Shown here: in pieces, positions 7,165 to 15,487 of the stretch
How positions within the stretch are numbered: position 1 is the stretch's first letter
How the letters are laid out: each line of letters starts with the position of its first letter
NCBI GenBank assembly: GCA_910577075.1
Contig: CAJTKV010000026.1
Span: 1-27,782 of the forward strand
Source: an uncultured Bacilli bacterium
Lineage (GTDB): Bacteria; Bacillota_I; Bacilli_A; RF39; UBA660
Direction of reading: 5' to 3'
Length of the DNA stretch: 27,782 bases
Notes under the pieces: model-generated
The model's input: the letters and a program-made list of their open reading frames with translations, nothing else
Told to the model about the DNA's origin: nothing
Databases searched by the model: none
Translations under genes and position numbers: made by a program

Positions 7165-8373
7165 ATGAATTTGCAGGAAAAATTAAAAATATTGGCCGAT
7201 AGTGCTAAGTATGACGCCTCCTGTTCCTCTAGCGGGAGTAAGAGAAGCAATAATGGAGGATTGGGCAATGCAGCAGTTGCGGGAATATGTCATTCATTTG
7301 CCTCGGATGGTCGCTGTATATCATTGTTAAAAATACTTTTAACCAATTCATGTATTTTTGATTGCAAGTATTGTCTCAACCGCAAGAGCAATAATATCAA
7401 AAGAGCAATATTTACACCAGAAGAAATATGTGAAATAACGATTAATTTTTATAGGAGGAATTATATTGAGGGCTTATTTTTGAGTTCGGGAATCATTAAA
7501 AGTCCCGATTACACTATGGAACAATTAATCAAAACCATTGAGCTTTTGCGCAACAAATATCACTTTAATGGTTATATTCATGCCAAGGCAATTCCTGGAT
7601 CAAGTGATGCTTTGTTAAAGAGATTGGGAAATTTAGTAGATCGCTTAAGTGCCAATGTCGAACTGCCAACCGAGAATGGCTTAAAATTGCTAGCACCCAA
7701 TAAAGATAGCAATAAGGTCGATAAAATAATGGGTTATGTTAAAGATAATCAAAGTAGGAATTATGTCCCCGCTGGTCAAAGTACTCAAATGATTATAGGC
7801 GCAACTAAAGAACGAGACTTAGATATAATGCATAAAAGTTCATCTCTTTATGATAAATATAAATTAAAAAGAGTCTTTTATTCGGCTTATGTTCCCGTAA
7901 ATAAGGACAGTGTTTTGCCAAGTCTTATAAGTCCCCCTTTAGTACGGGAAAACAGATTATATCAAGCAGATTGGCTTTTGCGTTTCTATAATTTTAAAGT
8001 TGATGATTTATTAAATGAAGACAATCCCAACTTTAATATTTTAGTCGATCCCAAGACTGATTGGGCTTTAAGGCATTTAAATGAATTTCCCAAAGAAATC
8101 AATAAGTGCTCCTATTATGATCTTTTAAAGATTCCGGGAATAGGTGTCAAAAGTGCCAAGAGAATAGTCACATCGCGAAGGAATTTTACCATTCAAATGA
8201 GTGATTTAAAGCGTCTAGGTGTGGTTATAAAAAGAGCTAAATACTTTATTCTTTGTGATGGTAAGTATTTTGCCAATACTTCTCTTTTTAAAAAAGACTT
8301 TATTGAAGCTAATTTAGTTTTAGAAGATAAAGATATGGCTGTTATCAAACGCGAACAGTTGAGGTTATTTTGA
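7165..8373 (+). CDS. putative DNA modification/repair radical-SAM protein
   Basis: This 402-residue protein matches my memory of the family 'putative DNA modification/repair radical SAM protein' (TIGR03916). The N-terminus MNLQEKLKILADSAKYDASC is characteristic. Further conserved-looking cysteines are C20, C42 and C51. The radical-SAM cluster motif is C63-x3-C67-x2-C70 (CIFDCKYC). Near the C-terminus, LLKIPGIGVKSAKRIV is a helix-hairpin-helix DNA-binding motif, as in DNA glycosylases. The family is found next to a DUF4130/uracil-DNA-glycosylase-type gene, and that partner follows here with a one-base TGATG overlap. The chemistry is not known; a role in repair of damaged bases is inferred from HhH and linkage. 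ATG 7165 is chosen because the promoter -10 lies upstream of it and a GGTGAT SD precedes it. Confidence 0.88.
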   Translation: MNLQEKLKILADSAKYDASCSSSGSKRSNNGGLGNAAVAGICHSFASDGRCISLLKILLTNSCIFDCKYCLNRKSNNIKRAIFTPEEICEITINFYRRNYIEGLFLSSGIIKSPDYTMEQLIKTIELLRNKYHFNGYIHAKAIPGSSDALLKRLGNLVDRLSANVELPTENGLKLLAPNKDSNKVDKIMGYVKDNQSRNYVPAGQSTQMIIGATKERDLDIMHKSSSLYDKYKLKRVFYSAYVPVNKDSVLPSLISPPLVRENRLYQADWLLRFYNFKVDDLLNEDNPNFNILVDPKTDWALRHLNEFPKEINKCSYYDLLKIPGIGVKSAKRIVTSRRNFTIQMSDLKRLGVVIKRAKYFILCDGKYFANTSLFKKDFIEANLVLEDKDMAVIKREQLRLF

Positions 8374-9119
8374 TGCAACATATATATGTATATGATGGCA
8401 GTTATTTAGCCCTCCTAAGTTTAATATTAGAACTTATAAAAAGAAAAATAAAACCAGATAACATCAAATTAGAAAATTATGAAGTGACACTTTTTGACGA
8501 AGTAATAAATTTGCAAATAGAATATGATCCCAATATCTTAAAAAAAATGCATAAAAGTTTTGGGCGATATGCAACAAACGCTATGTATTACGTCTTTTTA
8601 TCAGAAGAAGAAAATAAAGAATTGCTGTTGTACTATTTTTTCTTAAATGCTTTAAAATATCATAAAAATATTGGCTATAAAAGAAATTTAAAATGTGTAA
8701 GTGAGGTTCTCAGAATTTCACAATATGTAATGCACGAAGGGCATAAGATGAAAGGCTTCTTAAGATTCAAGGAGTTAGAAAACAAAGTTTTATATGCGGA
8801 AATGGAACCAACTAATGATGTAATTATGTTAGTCTCTGAACACTTTCAAAAGAGGTTAAAAAATGAATACTTTATTATTAAAGATGTAGGAAGGGGAATA
8901 TTAAGTATATACGATAAACAAAAATTTGTCATAGTACCTGAAGATAATTTTATTTTAAGCACTAGTGTTCTTAGCGATGAGGAAAAAAAGATGGAACAAT
9001 TGTGGAAAATTTTTTATCGAACTATTGGTATAGAAGCGCGCAAGAATGATCGATGTCGCATGAATTTTATGCCTAAAAAGTATTGGAAACACATAATAGA
9101 AATGGAGGATGAATTGTGA
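8373..9119 (+). CDS. DUF4130-type probable DNA-metabolism protein
   Basis: This 248-residue protein begins MQHIYVYDGSYLALLSLILEL, the start expected of the 'probable DNA metabolism protein' family (TIGR03915, DUF4130) that accompanies the radical-SAM repair protein. The C-terminal part (EEKKMEQLWKIFYRTIGIEARKNDRCRMNFMPKKYWKHI) also fits. Its length fits the stand-alone form without a fused uracil-DNA-glycosylase domain. ATG 8373 overlaps the upstream TGA by one base, with a GAGG SD at 8361-8364. A TTG at 8370 is less likely. The biochemical activity is unknown. It is translationally coupled at both ends, because the next gene's GTG overlaps its stop. Confidence 0.82.
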   Translation: MQHIYVYDGSYLALLSLILELIKRKIKPDNIKLENYEVTLFDEVINLQIEYDPNILKKMHKSFGRYATNAMYYVFLSEEENKELLLYYFFLNALKYHKNIGYKRNLKCVSEVLRISQYVMHEGHKMKGFLRFKELENKVLYAEMEPTNDVIMLVSEHFQKRLKNEYFIIKDVGRGILSIYDKQKFVIVPEDNFILSTSVLSDEEKKMEQLWKIFYRTIGIEARKNDRCRMNFMPKKYWKHIIEMEDEL

Positions 9120-10669
9120 AAAAAGTAATAAGAGGTAAAGAACTGAGAGAGAAAATGGAGGAGGCCATAGCGCTTCTTTGTGGAACAGTCAAGCAAACTC
9201 TCGGACCAATGGGTCGCAATGTTATTATAGACCATTCTAGTTTTAATCCCTTTATAACCAATGATGGTGTAACAATTGCTAAAAATATTGAAAGTGATGT
9301 TGAGGGTGTTGGTGCAATATTGGAAATAGCTAAGGAGGCATCTATTAAAACTGATGAAAATGTAGGTGATGGCACAACGACAACCTTAGTTATTTTAGAA
9401 GCGTTAATAAATCTAAGTCAAAATTATATTGATGAAGGAATAAATCCTTTAACCATAAAAAAGAAGCTTACTGCTAAATTGGATTTTATACTTTCTAAAT
9501 TAGAAGAATTGAAGTATGAAGCAACTTTAGAAAATTTGAAAAATATTGCCTGTGTTTCTTCAGGTGATGAAAAAATGGGGATGATGGTTGGAGAAATATT
9601 ACATAACATTGATGATAAGGAGGCCATAATTATTAAAGAAAAAAATTTCAATGTTTTGGATATGGAATTTATTAAGGGATATAGTTGCCTTATTAATCAT
9701 CCTTCAGAATATTATTTTCAAGACCGAAAAAATATCCGTTTTGATCTTGCTTCCATTCTAATTATTAATGGTTTCATCGGGGAAATAGATTCTATAAGTG
9801 ATATTTTAAATGAAGCAATTTTATCTAATCGAGCTTTAGTTATAGTGGCTAGAGACTTTGATCCAATTGTCGTAAATGAAATTGTAGCATTAAATCTTGA
9901 AGGAAAAATTAATTGCTTTATGATTAAGATTTCTGAATATGGACTTAAAGAGAGAATTATTCAAAAAGATTTAGAAATAATTACGGGAGCGCATATCGTT
10001 GAAGAAAATGCCAATATAACTGGCGACAATATTGGAATAGTAAAGAATCTATACCTCGATAGAGAAATATTAAAGATGAGTTTTAGAGAAGACATAGAAT
10101 TAAATAATTACATTCATAATATAGAAACTGAATTGGAAAGCCTTGCTGATGAATTTGACAAAGAATTTTATAAAAGACGCAGGGCAATGTTTAAAAATGG
10201 AATGGTTGAAGTTAGTATTGGTTCACCTACCAAGACTGAGTGTCGCGAAAAAAGAATGCGCCTAGATGATGCTATTTGTTCCGCTAATGCGGCTAAAAAG
10301 GGAATCGTTCATGGTGGAGGTGTTGCTTTATTAAAAATTGCCGAAGATATAAATATTGATGATGAAGCAAGTAGTATTTGGAAAGAAGCATTGATGAAAC
10401 CTTTTGAACAAATTATGATTAATGCTGCTTTAGATAGTAATAAAATAAAAGAACAAATACGAAGCCAAAATTTCCATGCTGTCTATAATATTTGCACTAA
10501 TGAATTTGAAAATATTAACAATACCAATATAGTTGACGCCTTTTTAGTTGTTAGAAATTCCTTAATCAATGCCTGTTCTATTGCTGGCATGTTACTTACA
10601 ACGACAAGTTTGGTTATCAATGAATATCAAAACAATATAAATAAAATTGCTGATTACGGAGAACTTTGA
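9116..10669 (+). CDS. divergent GroEL/Cpn60 chaperonin
   Basis: This 517-residue group I chaperonin starts at GTG, overlapping the upstream stop by four bases. The equatorial ATP site is intact: LGPMGRNVIID, D50 in TNDGVTIAK, D85 in VGDGTTTTLV, and D385 in LDDAICSANAAKKGIVHGGG. These match E. coli D52, D87 and D398. The apical domain is strongly altered. The GYLSPYF segment that contacts substrate and GroES is GYSCLINHPSEYYF, and the KAPGFGDRR segment is KISEYGLKER. The glycine/methionine-rich tail is absent. No groES lies in the window. The organism probably has a normal groESL elsewhere, making this a specialised paralog, but it could also be the only copy. Its place in a repair operon suggests it folds or shelters those proteins, or is co-induced with them. 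Confidence 0.85.
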   Translation: MKKVIRGKELREKMEEAIALLCGTVKQTLGPMGRNVIIDHSSFNPFITNDGVTIAKNIESDVEGVGAILEIAKEASIKTDENVGDGTTTTLVILEALINLSQNYIDEGINPLTIKKKLTAKLDFILSKLEELKYEATLENLKNIACVSSGDEKMGMMVGEILHNIDDKEAIIIKEKNFNVLDMEFIKGYSCLINHPSEYYFQDRKNIRFDLASILIINGFIGEIDSISDILNEAILSNRALVIVARDFDPIVVNEIVALNLEGKINCFMIKISEYGLKERIIQKDLEIITGAHIVEENANITGDNIGIVKNLYLDREILKMSFREDIELNNYIHNIETELESLADEFDKEFYKRRRAMFKNGMVEVSIGSPTKTECREKRMRLDDAICSANAAKKGIVHGGGVALLKIAEDINIDDEASSIWKEALMKPFEQIMINAALDSNKIKEQIRSQNFHAVYNICTNEFENINNTNIVDAFLVVRNSLINACSIAGMLLTTTSLVINEYQNNINKIADYGEL

Positions 10670-10707
10670 AGATACGTTAAAATTTTGATAAAAAAAGTTC
10701 ATTTCTA

Positions 10708-10736
10708 TTGTTTAGTTTTTAATTATGAGATAGAAT
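10708..10736 (+). promoter_or_regulatory. sigma-A promoter for the unknown gene at 10756
   Basis: -35 TTGTTT (10708-10713), a 17-base spacer and -10 TAGAAT (10731-10736) lie in the 86-base gap after the chaperonin gene. The AAAGGAG SD follows. Confidence 0.55.
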
Positions 10737-10755
10737 AAATTAAAGGAGAAGTATT

Positions 10756-11352
10756 ATGAAGACATTAAAAGATTATTTTGATAATTCCTTATTTAATAAG
10801 GCAATTTCTTGTCCGCTTGACTATGATGGCTTATTAGATAAAGAATGTGCAACTAAAGGAATAGATACTTATTCCACAGATGGAACTTCACAGGTTTCTA
10901 AAGAAGAAGGAGATATTACCCTCATTAAGGGCGAAAAAAGTCAATATTGGCTAGGAAGAAATACTCGAATAGATGAAAATTTGAAGGATATATACAATTA
11001 TGAAGTAAAATTGACACAATATGATGATTCAATCAGTTTAGAAGTCGAATCAGATGTTGAACGCTTTGTTGGCTCTAACTATTGGGATACAATTAATTTG
11101 CCGACATATCAAATTGCGACCATTCCTAATGAAAATGGAAGATATCATATTTCTTTTGAGGAGTATTATTCTCTAAGAGACGGAGTATTAGTTCATGAAA
11201 CCACTCTTTCCGATAAAGTAGAAGTATTTTTAGTTCCTGATGAATTTACATTAGGAGATTCTTTTGCCGATTTTGAAAAGTTTGTTCTTCCTTGTATGAA
11301 TATGCAAGAAGAAATTAAAAAAATAAAAGAACTAAAAAATGATAAAGAATAA
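10756..11352 (+). CDS. unknown protein, 198 residues
   Basis: I do not recognise this protein. It has its own promoter, a strong AAAGGAG SD and a strong terminator, so it is a monocistronic gene. It is acidic and soluble, without signal peptide or membrane helix. The middle (VKLTQYDDSISLEVESDVERFV, then FEEYYSLRDGVLVHETTLSDKVEVFLVPDEF) suggests a beta-rich fold. The C-terminus is a short charged helix (MQEEIKKIKELKNDKE). There is no catalytic motif to report. Confidence 0.7.
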   Translation: MKTLKDYFDNSLFNKAISCPLDYDGLLDKECATKGIDTYSTDGTSQVSKEEGDITLIKGEKSQYWLGRNTRIDENLKDIYNYEVKLTQYDDSISLEVESDVERFVGSNYWDTINLPTYQIATIPNENGRYHISFEEYYSLRDGVLVHETTLSDKVEVFLVPDEFTLGDSFADFEKFVLPCMNMQEEIKKIKELKNDKE

Positions 11353-11377
11353 TTACTAGGAAACTAGTAATTTTTTT
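11351..11377 (+). terminator. intrinsic terminator
   Basis: AATTACTAG and CTAGTAATT form a 9-bp stem with a GAAA loop, followed directly by a T run. It overlaps the stop codon of the preceding gene. Confidence 0.85.
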
Positions 11378-11394
11378 ATGGTAATAAATTGGTT

Positions 11395-11422
11395 AAAAAA
11401 ACTATGAATATCTATTTCATAG
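11395..11422 (-). terminator. intrinsic terminator of the minus-strand radical-SAM gene
   Basis: On the minus strand, CTATGAA and TTCATAG (11416-11422 and 11402-11408 on plus) form a 7-bp stem, followed by seven T residues. The TAG stop lies in the loop. Confidence 0.75.
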
Positions 11423-12248
11423 CTTTGTACTTTTCAAATATAGCCTTTCTTTCTTTAGGATTATGCGTAGAAAGAAGCTCATTTCTAAGAGCTACATTAG
11501 TTATCTCAGATAACTTTTCCGTTCCCTCACTATAGAAGTGGGAAATCTTGCCATCTAGACGCATCTTGTATGAGTATGATTCAATTTCAATGAAGGCCTT
11601 TGGTAAATCAGGTCTTCTAACTAGACAATTCTTATATTTTTGAATTATAGTACCGTCGGGAAGAGATTCCATCTCTTTATTTAAAGAATCAAGTTCCTCG
11701 AGAAAATCTACAGTTTGTTCTTCACAATAATCATTGACATTGACGGGAACACTGAATAATAATATAGCCGTATCTTTATACTTGTCAATAAAATCATCTA
11801 AGTCATGAATATTCTTAAAGTAATTCTTTAAAAGAAGAACCGTTATAACGACTTTTGATTTTTTAAAATCCGTTGGTTTAGGCATTTCCTGTTTATAATA
11901 CGAAATAAAGATATAGTCAACCATTCCATCGAGAGATAAAACTCTTTCTTTAAAATCATAGTTAGTATAAAGAGCTAATTTATAATTATTTGCATGAATA
12001 GCATCGGCAATTTCTAAAATTTCCGGATGAAGAGTTGGTTCTCCTCCCGAAATAGCAAAAGTTTCGATGCCTTTGTCTTTGGCAAAATCAATGGCTTTAT
12101 TAACATAATTTAAGGATATATATTTGCCATTGCCACTACTAGAATTTTTCTTGGCAATACAAAAAGGACATTGACGATTACATTCATTAGTACCGATTAT
12201 ATTTATGTGTTTAGTTGTTTTATAAAATTTTAAAAAGTCTTCATCCAT
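11412..12248 (-). CDS. small radical-SAM enzyme (no SPASM)
   Basis: This 278-residue protein carries C23-x3-C27-x2-C30 (CNRQCPFC), which binds the [4Fe-4S] cluster that cleaves S-adenosylmethionine, and SGGEPTLHPE, the GGE motif for SAM binding. The remaining Cys residues (in NDYCEEQ and YKNCLVRR) do not form a SPASM/Twitch cluster motif, so only one cluster is likely. The ATG at 12248 has a TGGAG SD. The gene is divergent from the GNAT-permease-radical-SAM group. The substrate is unknown. The overall look (EFAISGGEPTLHPEILEIAD) is that of the MoaA/PqqE/SkfB-like superfamily branch, which includes peptide-modifying and many uncharacterised enzymes. Confidence 0.8.
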   Translation of the reverse strand: MDEDFLKFYKTTKHINIIGTNECNRQCPFCIAKKNSSSGNGKYISLNYVNKAIDFAKDKGIETFAISGGEPTLHPEILEIADAIHANNYKLALYTNYDFKERVLSLDGMVDYIFISYYKQEMPKPTDFKKSKVVITVLLLKNYFKNIHDLDDFIDKYKDTAILLFSVPVNVNDYCEEQTVDFLEELDSLNKEMESLPDGTIIQKYKNCLVRRPDLPKAFIEIESYSYKMRLDGKISHFYSEGTEKLSEITNVALRNELLSTHNPKERKAIFEKYKAMK

Positions 12249-12300
12249 AACTCTTTCTCCAGTTGTTTTTTTCAGCTCTTTTAGTATTTTATCATAATTT

Positions 12301-12309
12301 TGCTATAAT
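12301..12309 (+). promoter_or_regulatory. extended -10 promoter element
   Basis: TGCTATAAT gives a TGn extended -10 with a consensus TATAAT (12304-12309). The corresponding -35 (TTAGTA, 12281-12286) is weak, as extended -10 promoters allow. It would start the GNAT/permease transcript near 12316, so ATG 12365, not the upstream frame, is the start. Confidence 0.55.
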
Positions 12310-12364
12310 GTATCAAAATGTTTTAAGTTATGCTAAAATTAGTTATATGAAAGAGGGAAATCCC

Positions 12365-12976
12365 ATGAAGTTTTACTTAGAAGAACCTAGTATAGATAGA
12401 AAAGAAGAGGCTTTAGAATATCTCGATGAGATGGTTGAATATAATTCAGATATAAATGGCTCTGGTGGCATGGATCAATGTTTATATGGTATGACTTATG
12501 AAGATTGGCTTATCAGACTAGATAATATCAAAAATGAAGAATTTGCCAACAGTGTAGGAAGATGCCCAGGTGCGACATTCTTTCTAATTAGAGAAGACGA
12601 TAACAAAATAATTGGCATGTTAAATATCCGTTATAATTTAACCGAGGAAATGTTAAAATTTGCCGGACACATTGGATATGGCATTCGACCAACGGAGAGA
12701 CGAAATGGCTACAATAAAATCAATTTATATTTGGGACTTAAGAAAGCTAAAGAGGATTTTAATTTGGATAAAGTAATGCTAGGATGTTCAAAAGATAATC
12801 TTGGAAGTGATAAAACAATTCAAGATTTAGGTGGAGAACTTGAAAGATGTGAGCTTGATCCTCAAGATGGTGAATTAACCAATGTTTACTGGATAGATGT
12901 CGCTAAATCATTAGAGGAATACAAAGATGTCTATATGGGATATATTTCTGATAGGGAAAAATTCCCTAGTAGATAA
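12365..12976 (+). CDS. GNAT-family N-acetyltransferase
   Basis: This 203-residue protein has the GNAT pattern: a strand with FFLIREDDNKIIGMLNIRY, then HIGYGIRPTERRNGYNKI. In the latter the RRNGYN stretch is the acetyl-CoA pyrophosphate-binding loop (Q/R-x-x-G-x-G/A type). VMLGCSKDNLGSDKTIQDLGG then supplies the C-terminal half of the fold. Such enzymes transfer an acetyl group from acetyl-CoA to an amine; the substrate here is unknown. ATG 12365 is chosen for its AGAGGGAAA SD and because the promoter -10 lies inside the longer frame. A permease gene follows 25 bases later, probably in one transcript. Confidence 0.82.
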   Translation: MKFYLEEPSIDRKEEALEYLDEMVEYNSDINGSGGMDQCLYGMTYEDWLIRLDNIKNEEFANSVGRCPGATFFLIREDDNKIIGMLNIRYNLTEEMLKFAGHIGYGIRPTERRNGYNKINLYLGLKKAKEDFNLDKVMLGCSKDNLGSDKTIQDLGGELERCELDPQDGELTNVYWIDVAKSLEEYKDVYMGYISDREKFPSR

Positions 12977-13001
12977 CTAATTAAAAAGGGAAGTGAATTT
13001 T

Positions 13002-13844
13002 ATGTGGCTACTTTATGTAGGTCTATATGTGGTTTTTGCCATTGGCTATAATCAATTTTATAAAGTTGTCTTAAAGACGACAAAAGGTGATGGAGCATTA
13101 ACTGCCCTTATTCAAATTGTTGGAGGATTAACAGCACTATTCTTTTCCGTCTTCTTTGAATATAAATTTCCAACTGATTGGAAAATATATTTGTTATTGG
13201 GAATTGCCTGTGTTTTTTATGCACTATCGGATCGAATTAACACAAGTGTGAGAAGTGGGATAGAGGCATCGACATTTAGCATCATAAAACAATTATCGAC
13301 AGTCTTTATGATTATTGCAGGCTTATTATTTTTTAAGGAAAAATTTGTCTTAAAGAAGATTATCGGGGCAATATTGATAATATTTAGTAACATCTTAATA
13401 TTTTATCAAAGAGGAAATCAAAAATTAGATAAATATGTATTTTTAGGAATATGCTCAAGTATAATTTCATCTATTGCTCTATTTTTAGATGTTAATAACT
13501 CTAATAATTTCAACTTTGCTTTTTATGCGGCCATTACACTATTGATGCCAGCATTAATTATCATTTGTGGCGAGAGAATAAAAATATCTAATATAAAGGG
13601 AAAAATTAATAAAAGTAATTGGAAGCCAATATTATTGACGGGAGTATTTTGTGGTTTAACATTAGTAAGTCAGTTAAGAGCTTATCAACTAGGAGAGGCC
13701 ACATCTGTTGCGCCTTTATGTGCCTTGACGGTTATTGGCAATGTCATTGTCGGTTATATATTTTTAGGTGAACGAAATAACTTATTGAAAAAAATCATAG
13801 CAGCCTGTCTAATTATATTAAGCGTTATTTTAATAAAAGGTTGA
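13002..13844 (+). CDS. EamA/DMT-family permease
   Basis: This 280-residue protein has about ten hydrophobic segments in two repeated halves, the drug/metabolite transporter layout. Each half ends in a glutamate-containing turn (FFKEKFVLKKIIGAILIIFSNIL and FLGERNNLLKKIIAACLIILSVIL), a hallmark of EamA repeats. Family members export amino acids, metabolites or drugs across the cytoplasmic membrane. ATG 13002 fits the AAGGGAAG SD better than GTG 12993, which lies almost on it. It sits between a GNAT and a radical-SAM gene, so it may move a small molecule that these enzymes make or modify; that link is inference. Confidence 0.85.
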   Translation: MWLLYVGLYVVFAIGYNQFYKVVLKTTKGDGALTALIQIVGGLTALFFSVFFEYKFPTDWKIYLLLGIACVFYALSDRINTSVRSGIEASTFSIIKQLSTVFMIIAGLLFFKEKFVLKKIIGAILIIFSNILIFYQRGNQKLDKYVFLGICSSIISSIALFLDVNNSNNFNFAFYAAITLLMPALIIICGERIKISNIKGKINKSNWKPILLTGVFCGLTLVSQLRAYQLGEATSVAPLCALTVIGNVIVGYIFLGERNNLLKKIIAACLIILSVILIKG

Positions 13845-13869
13845 TAAAAAATCCAAGAAATGCTAGTAT
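13841..13869 (+). promoter_or_regulatory. sigma-A promoter of the second radical-SAM gene
   Basis: -35 TTGATA (13841-13846), a 17-base spacer ending TGC, and -10 TAGTAT (13864-13869) give an extended -10 promoter. It overlaps the stop of the permease gene, so the radical-SAM gene can be expressed on its own. Confidence 0.65.
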
Positions 13870-13892
13870 AACATCTAAAAAGAGGGGATACT

Positions 13893-14639
13893 ATGATTTC
13901 TTTGGAATATTTAGCATTTGAAGTTACAAGATTGTGTAACGAATTTTGCAAGATGTGTATGCGTGGAGAAGCTGAAGATGTAAATATGACAGAAGATATT
14001 GTCAATCATGTTTTATTAGACAATTATATCCAAGATATAGATACGCTCATGTTTACAGGTGGGGAACCAACCTTAAATGAAAAAATAATTTGCTATATAG
14101 TGGAGTTAATTATGAAACATAAAATACCTGTTCGTCATCTTTCCATAGTAACAAATGCTAAAAAGTTTCCCCAAGATACTTTAGAAGCTTTTACTGATTA
14201 TCAAAGATATGCTCAAATTAACAATTTAAAATGCAATATAACTATAAATTTCTCCAATGATGTCTTTCACGAAAAATATCCAGAGATCATTAGCGAGTAT
14301 CAAAGCAAATATCCCCAATTTCAGTATGAATTTAAGGGACTAGATTTCATTTGGAAAACTGGACGAGCAGAATATGGTGATAACTTTGAGTATAAGATTA
14401 TTCCTATGTACATTCAAACAATCATGGGTTATCTATGGGTTATGAATACTTTATATGTTACAGCAAAGGGTAACTATGAAACCATGGGAGATGGCATGTA
14501 TAAAGATATGGATAGAATCAATATGGGTTCCGTCTACGATAGATCACTTATTGATTTGATAGAAAATCATGGCATTATAACAAATACTTCCGAAGAAGAA
14601 TTTAAAAGACTATTATATGCAGCTAGAAGTTTTAAATAG
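13893..14639 (+). CDS. small radical-SAM enzyme (no SPASM)
   Basis: This 248-residue protein has C15-x3-C19-x2-C22 (CNEFCKMC) close to the N-terminus, and MFTGGEPTLNEK as the GGE motif. No further Cys cluster follows, so only the SAM-cleaving cluster is likely. The SD GAGGGGA precedes ATG 13893. It shares its motif layout with the divergent radical-SAM gene at 11412-12248 but is not a close copy. The C-terminal half, with YVTAKGNYETMGDGMYKDMDRINMGSV, resembles the part of MoaA-like enzymes that closes the barrel. The substrate is unknown. Confidence 0.8.
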   Translation: MISLEYLAFEVTRLCNEFCKMCMRGEAEDVNMTEDIVNHVLLDNYIQDIDTLMFTGGEPTLNEKIICYIVELIMKHKIPVRHLSIVTNAKKFPQDTLEAFTDYQRYAQINNLKCNITINFSNDVFHEKYPEIISEYQSKYPQFQYEFKGLDFIWKTGRAEYGDNFEYKIIPMYIQTIMGYLWVMNTLYVTAKGNYETMGDGMYKDMDRINMGSVYDRSLIDLIENHGIITNTSEEEFKRLLYAARSFK

Positions 14640-14658
14640 ATTTTAATAAACAACTATT

Positions 14659-15300
14659 TTAAAATTTATGTGCGTTTGACTTTTCATCCTTTGTAGAGAC
14701 AATAGACATTTTAAGTTTTGTCAATTGTTCAATTTGCATCTCTCGCAATTTTTGATTGGCAATTTTGTCAAATTCAGGAATGCGGCAATCACGTATTTGT
14801 ATCTTTGCCTGATTAGAAGAAAAACTACCTTCAACTTCTAAAGCTATAAGGAAAAATTCCCTTAGTAATATTTTATATGGCGTTCTTCCATCGTAAAATG
14901 TTTCCAAAAGAAATCTCTTATTAGATGGAGTAATAGTTAATATTGAAGATGAACCATATTTCGTATCAAGGCATATAACAGTAAAAACATCATCGATAAA
15001 TCTAAGATATTCTTCATCGGACATTTTTGGTTCATTATTAGCTCCTAATTTTGCTACGCTATTTTCTAAGGAAATTTTACCTGTTCCTATTTCGTAATCT
15101 TTTTCTGAAATAATAAGTCCATTTTTTATAATGCCTTCTATTTTCCTTTTTTCTGTGTGGTGAATTCCAATATCATATCTATCTGGCAAATTTCTTACTT
15201 CAAGTAAAATATTTTTGACCTTGTCATAAGTTTCTGGATAAAGTATTTTTAATTCATTAATGTCTTTTAAGTTAGTAGCATCATATATATCTTTTCTCAT
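14659..15300 (-). CDS. unknown protein, 213 residues, weak ADP-ribosyltransferase-like motif
   Basis: I cannot assign this protein with confidence. The segment IGIHHTEKRKIEGIIKNGLIIS has the look of the first strand and helix of the ADP-ribosyltransferase/RNA 2'-phosphotransferase fold (H-x-T, then a helix ending in NGL). The later motifs of that fold are not clear. The rest contains SSILTITPSNKRFLLETFYDGRTPYKILLREFFLIALEVEG and a charged C-terminal helix. The ATG at 15300 has a GAGGA SD. It is a single gene, convergent with the radical-SAM gene and divergent from the P-loop kinase gene. Only AT-rich weak hairpins lie between the convergent stops. Confidence 0.65.
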   Translation of the reverse strand: MRKDIYDATNLKDINELKILYPETYDKVKNILLEVRNLPDRYDIGIHHTEKRKIEGIIKNGLIISEKDYEIGTGKISLENSVAKLGANNEPKMSDEEYLRFIDDVFTVICLDTKYGSSSILTITPSNKRFLLETFYDGRTPYKILLREFFLIALEVEGSFSSNQAKIQIRDCRIPEFDKIANQKLREMQIEQLTKLKMSIVSTKDEKSNAHKF

Positions 15301-15387
15301 TTTAATTCCTCGTTTTAATTAAAAGTTTTATATGTTTAATTTTATCAAATTATTGTATTAAATAAAAGAAATAAATAGATGTGTTTA

Positions 15388-15417
15388 TTGAAATGTGTCA
15401 AAGTTTTTTGATACAAT
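15388..15417 (+). promoter_or_regulatory. probable promoter of the P-loop kinase gene
   Basis: -35 TTGAAA (15388-15393), an 18-base spacer and TGA-TACAAT extended -10 (15412-15417). The remaining bases to the start are AT-rich, with no other signal seen. Confidence 0.5.
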
Positions 15418-15487
15418 ATTATTATTAAAATATGAAAAATTAATAAAATATTTTTATTAATCTATTTTTGTGATTGAGGAGAAAAGA

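Noticed and set aside
9073..9375. 100-residue minus-strand ORF over the groEL-like start
   Set aside because: Antisense of the conserved equatorial ATP-site region; no independent signals.
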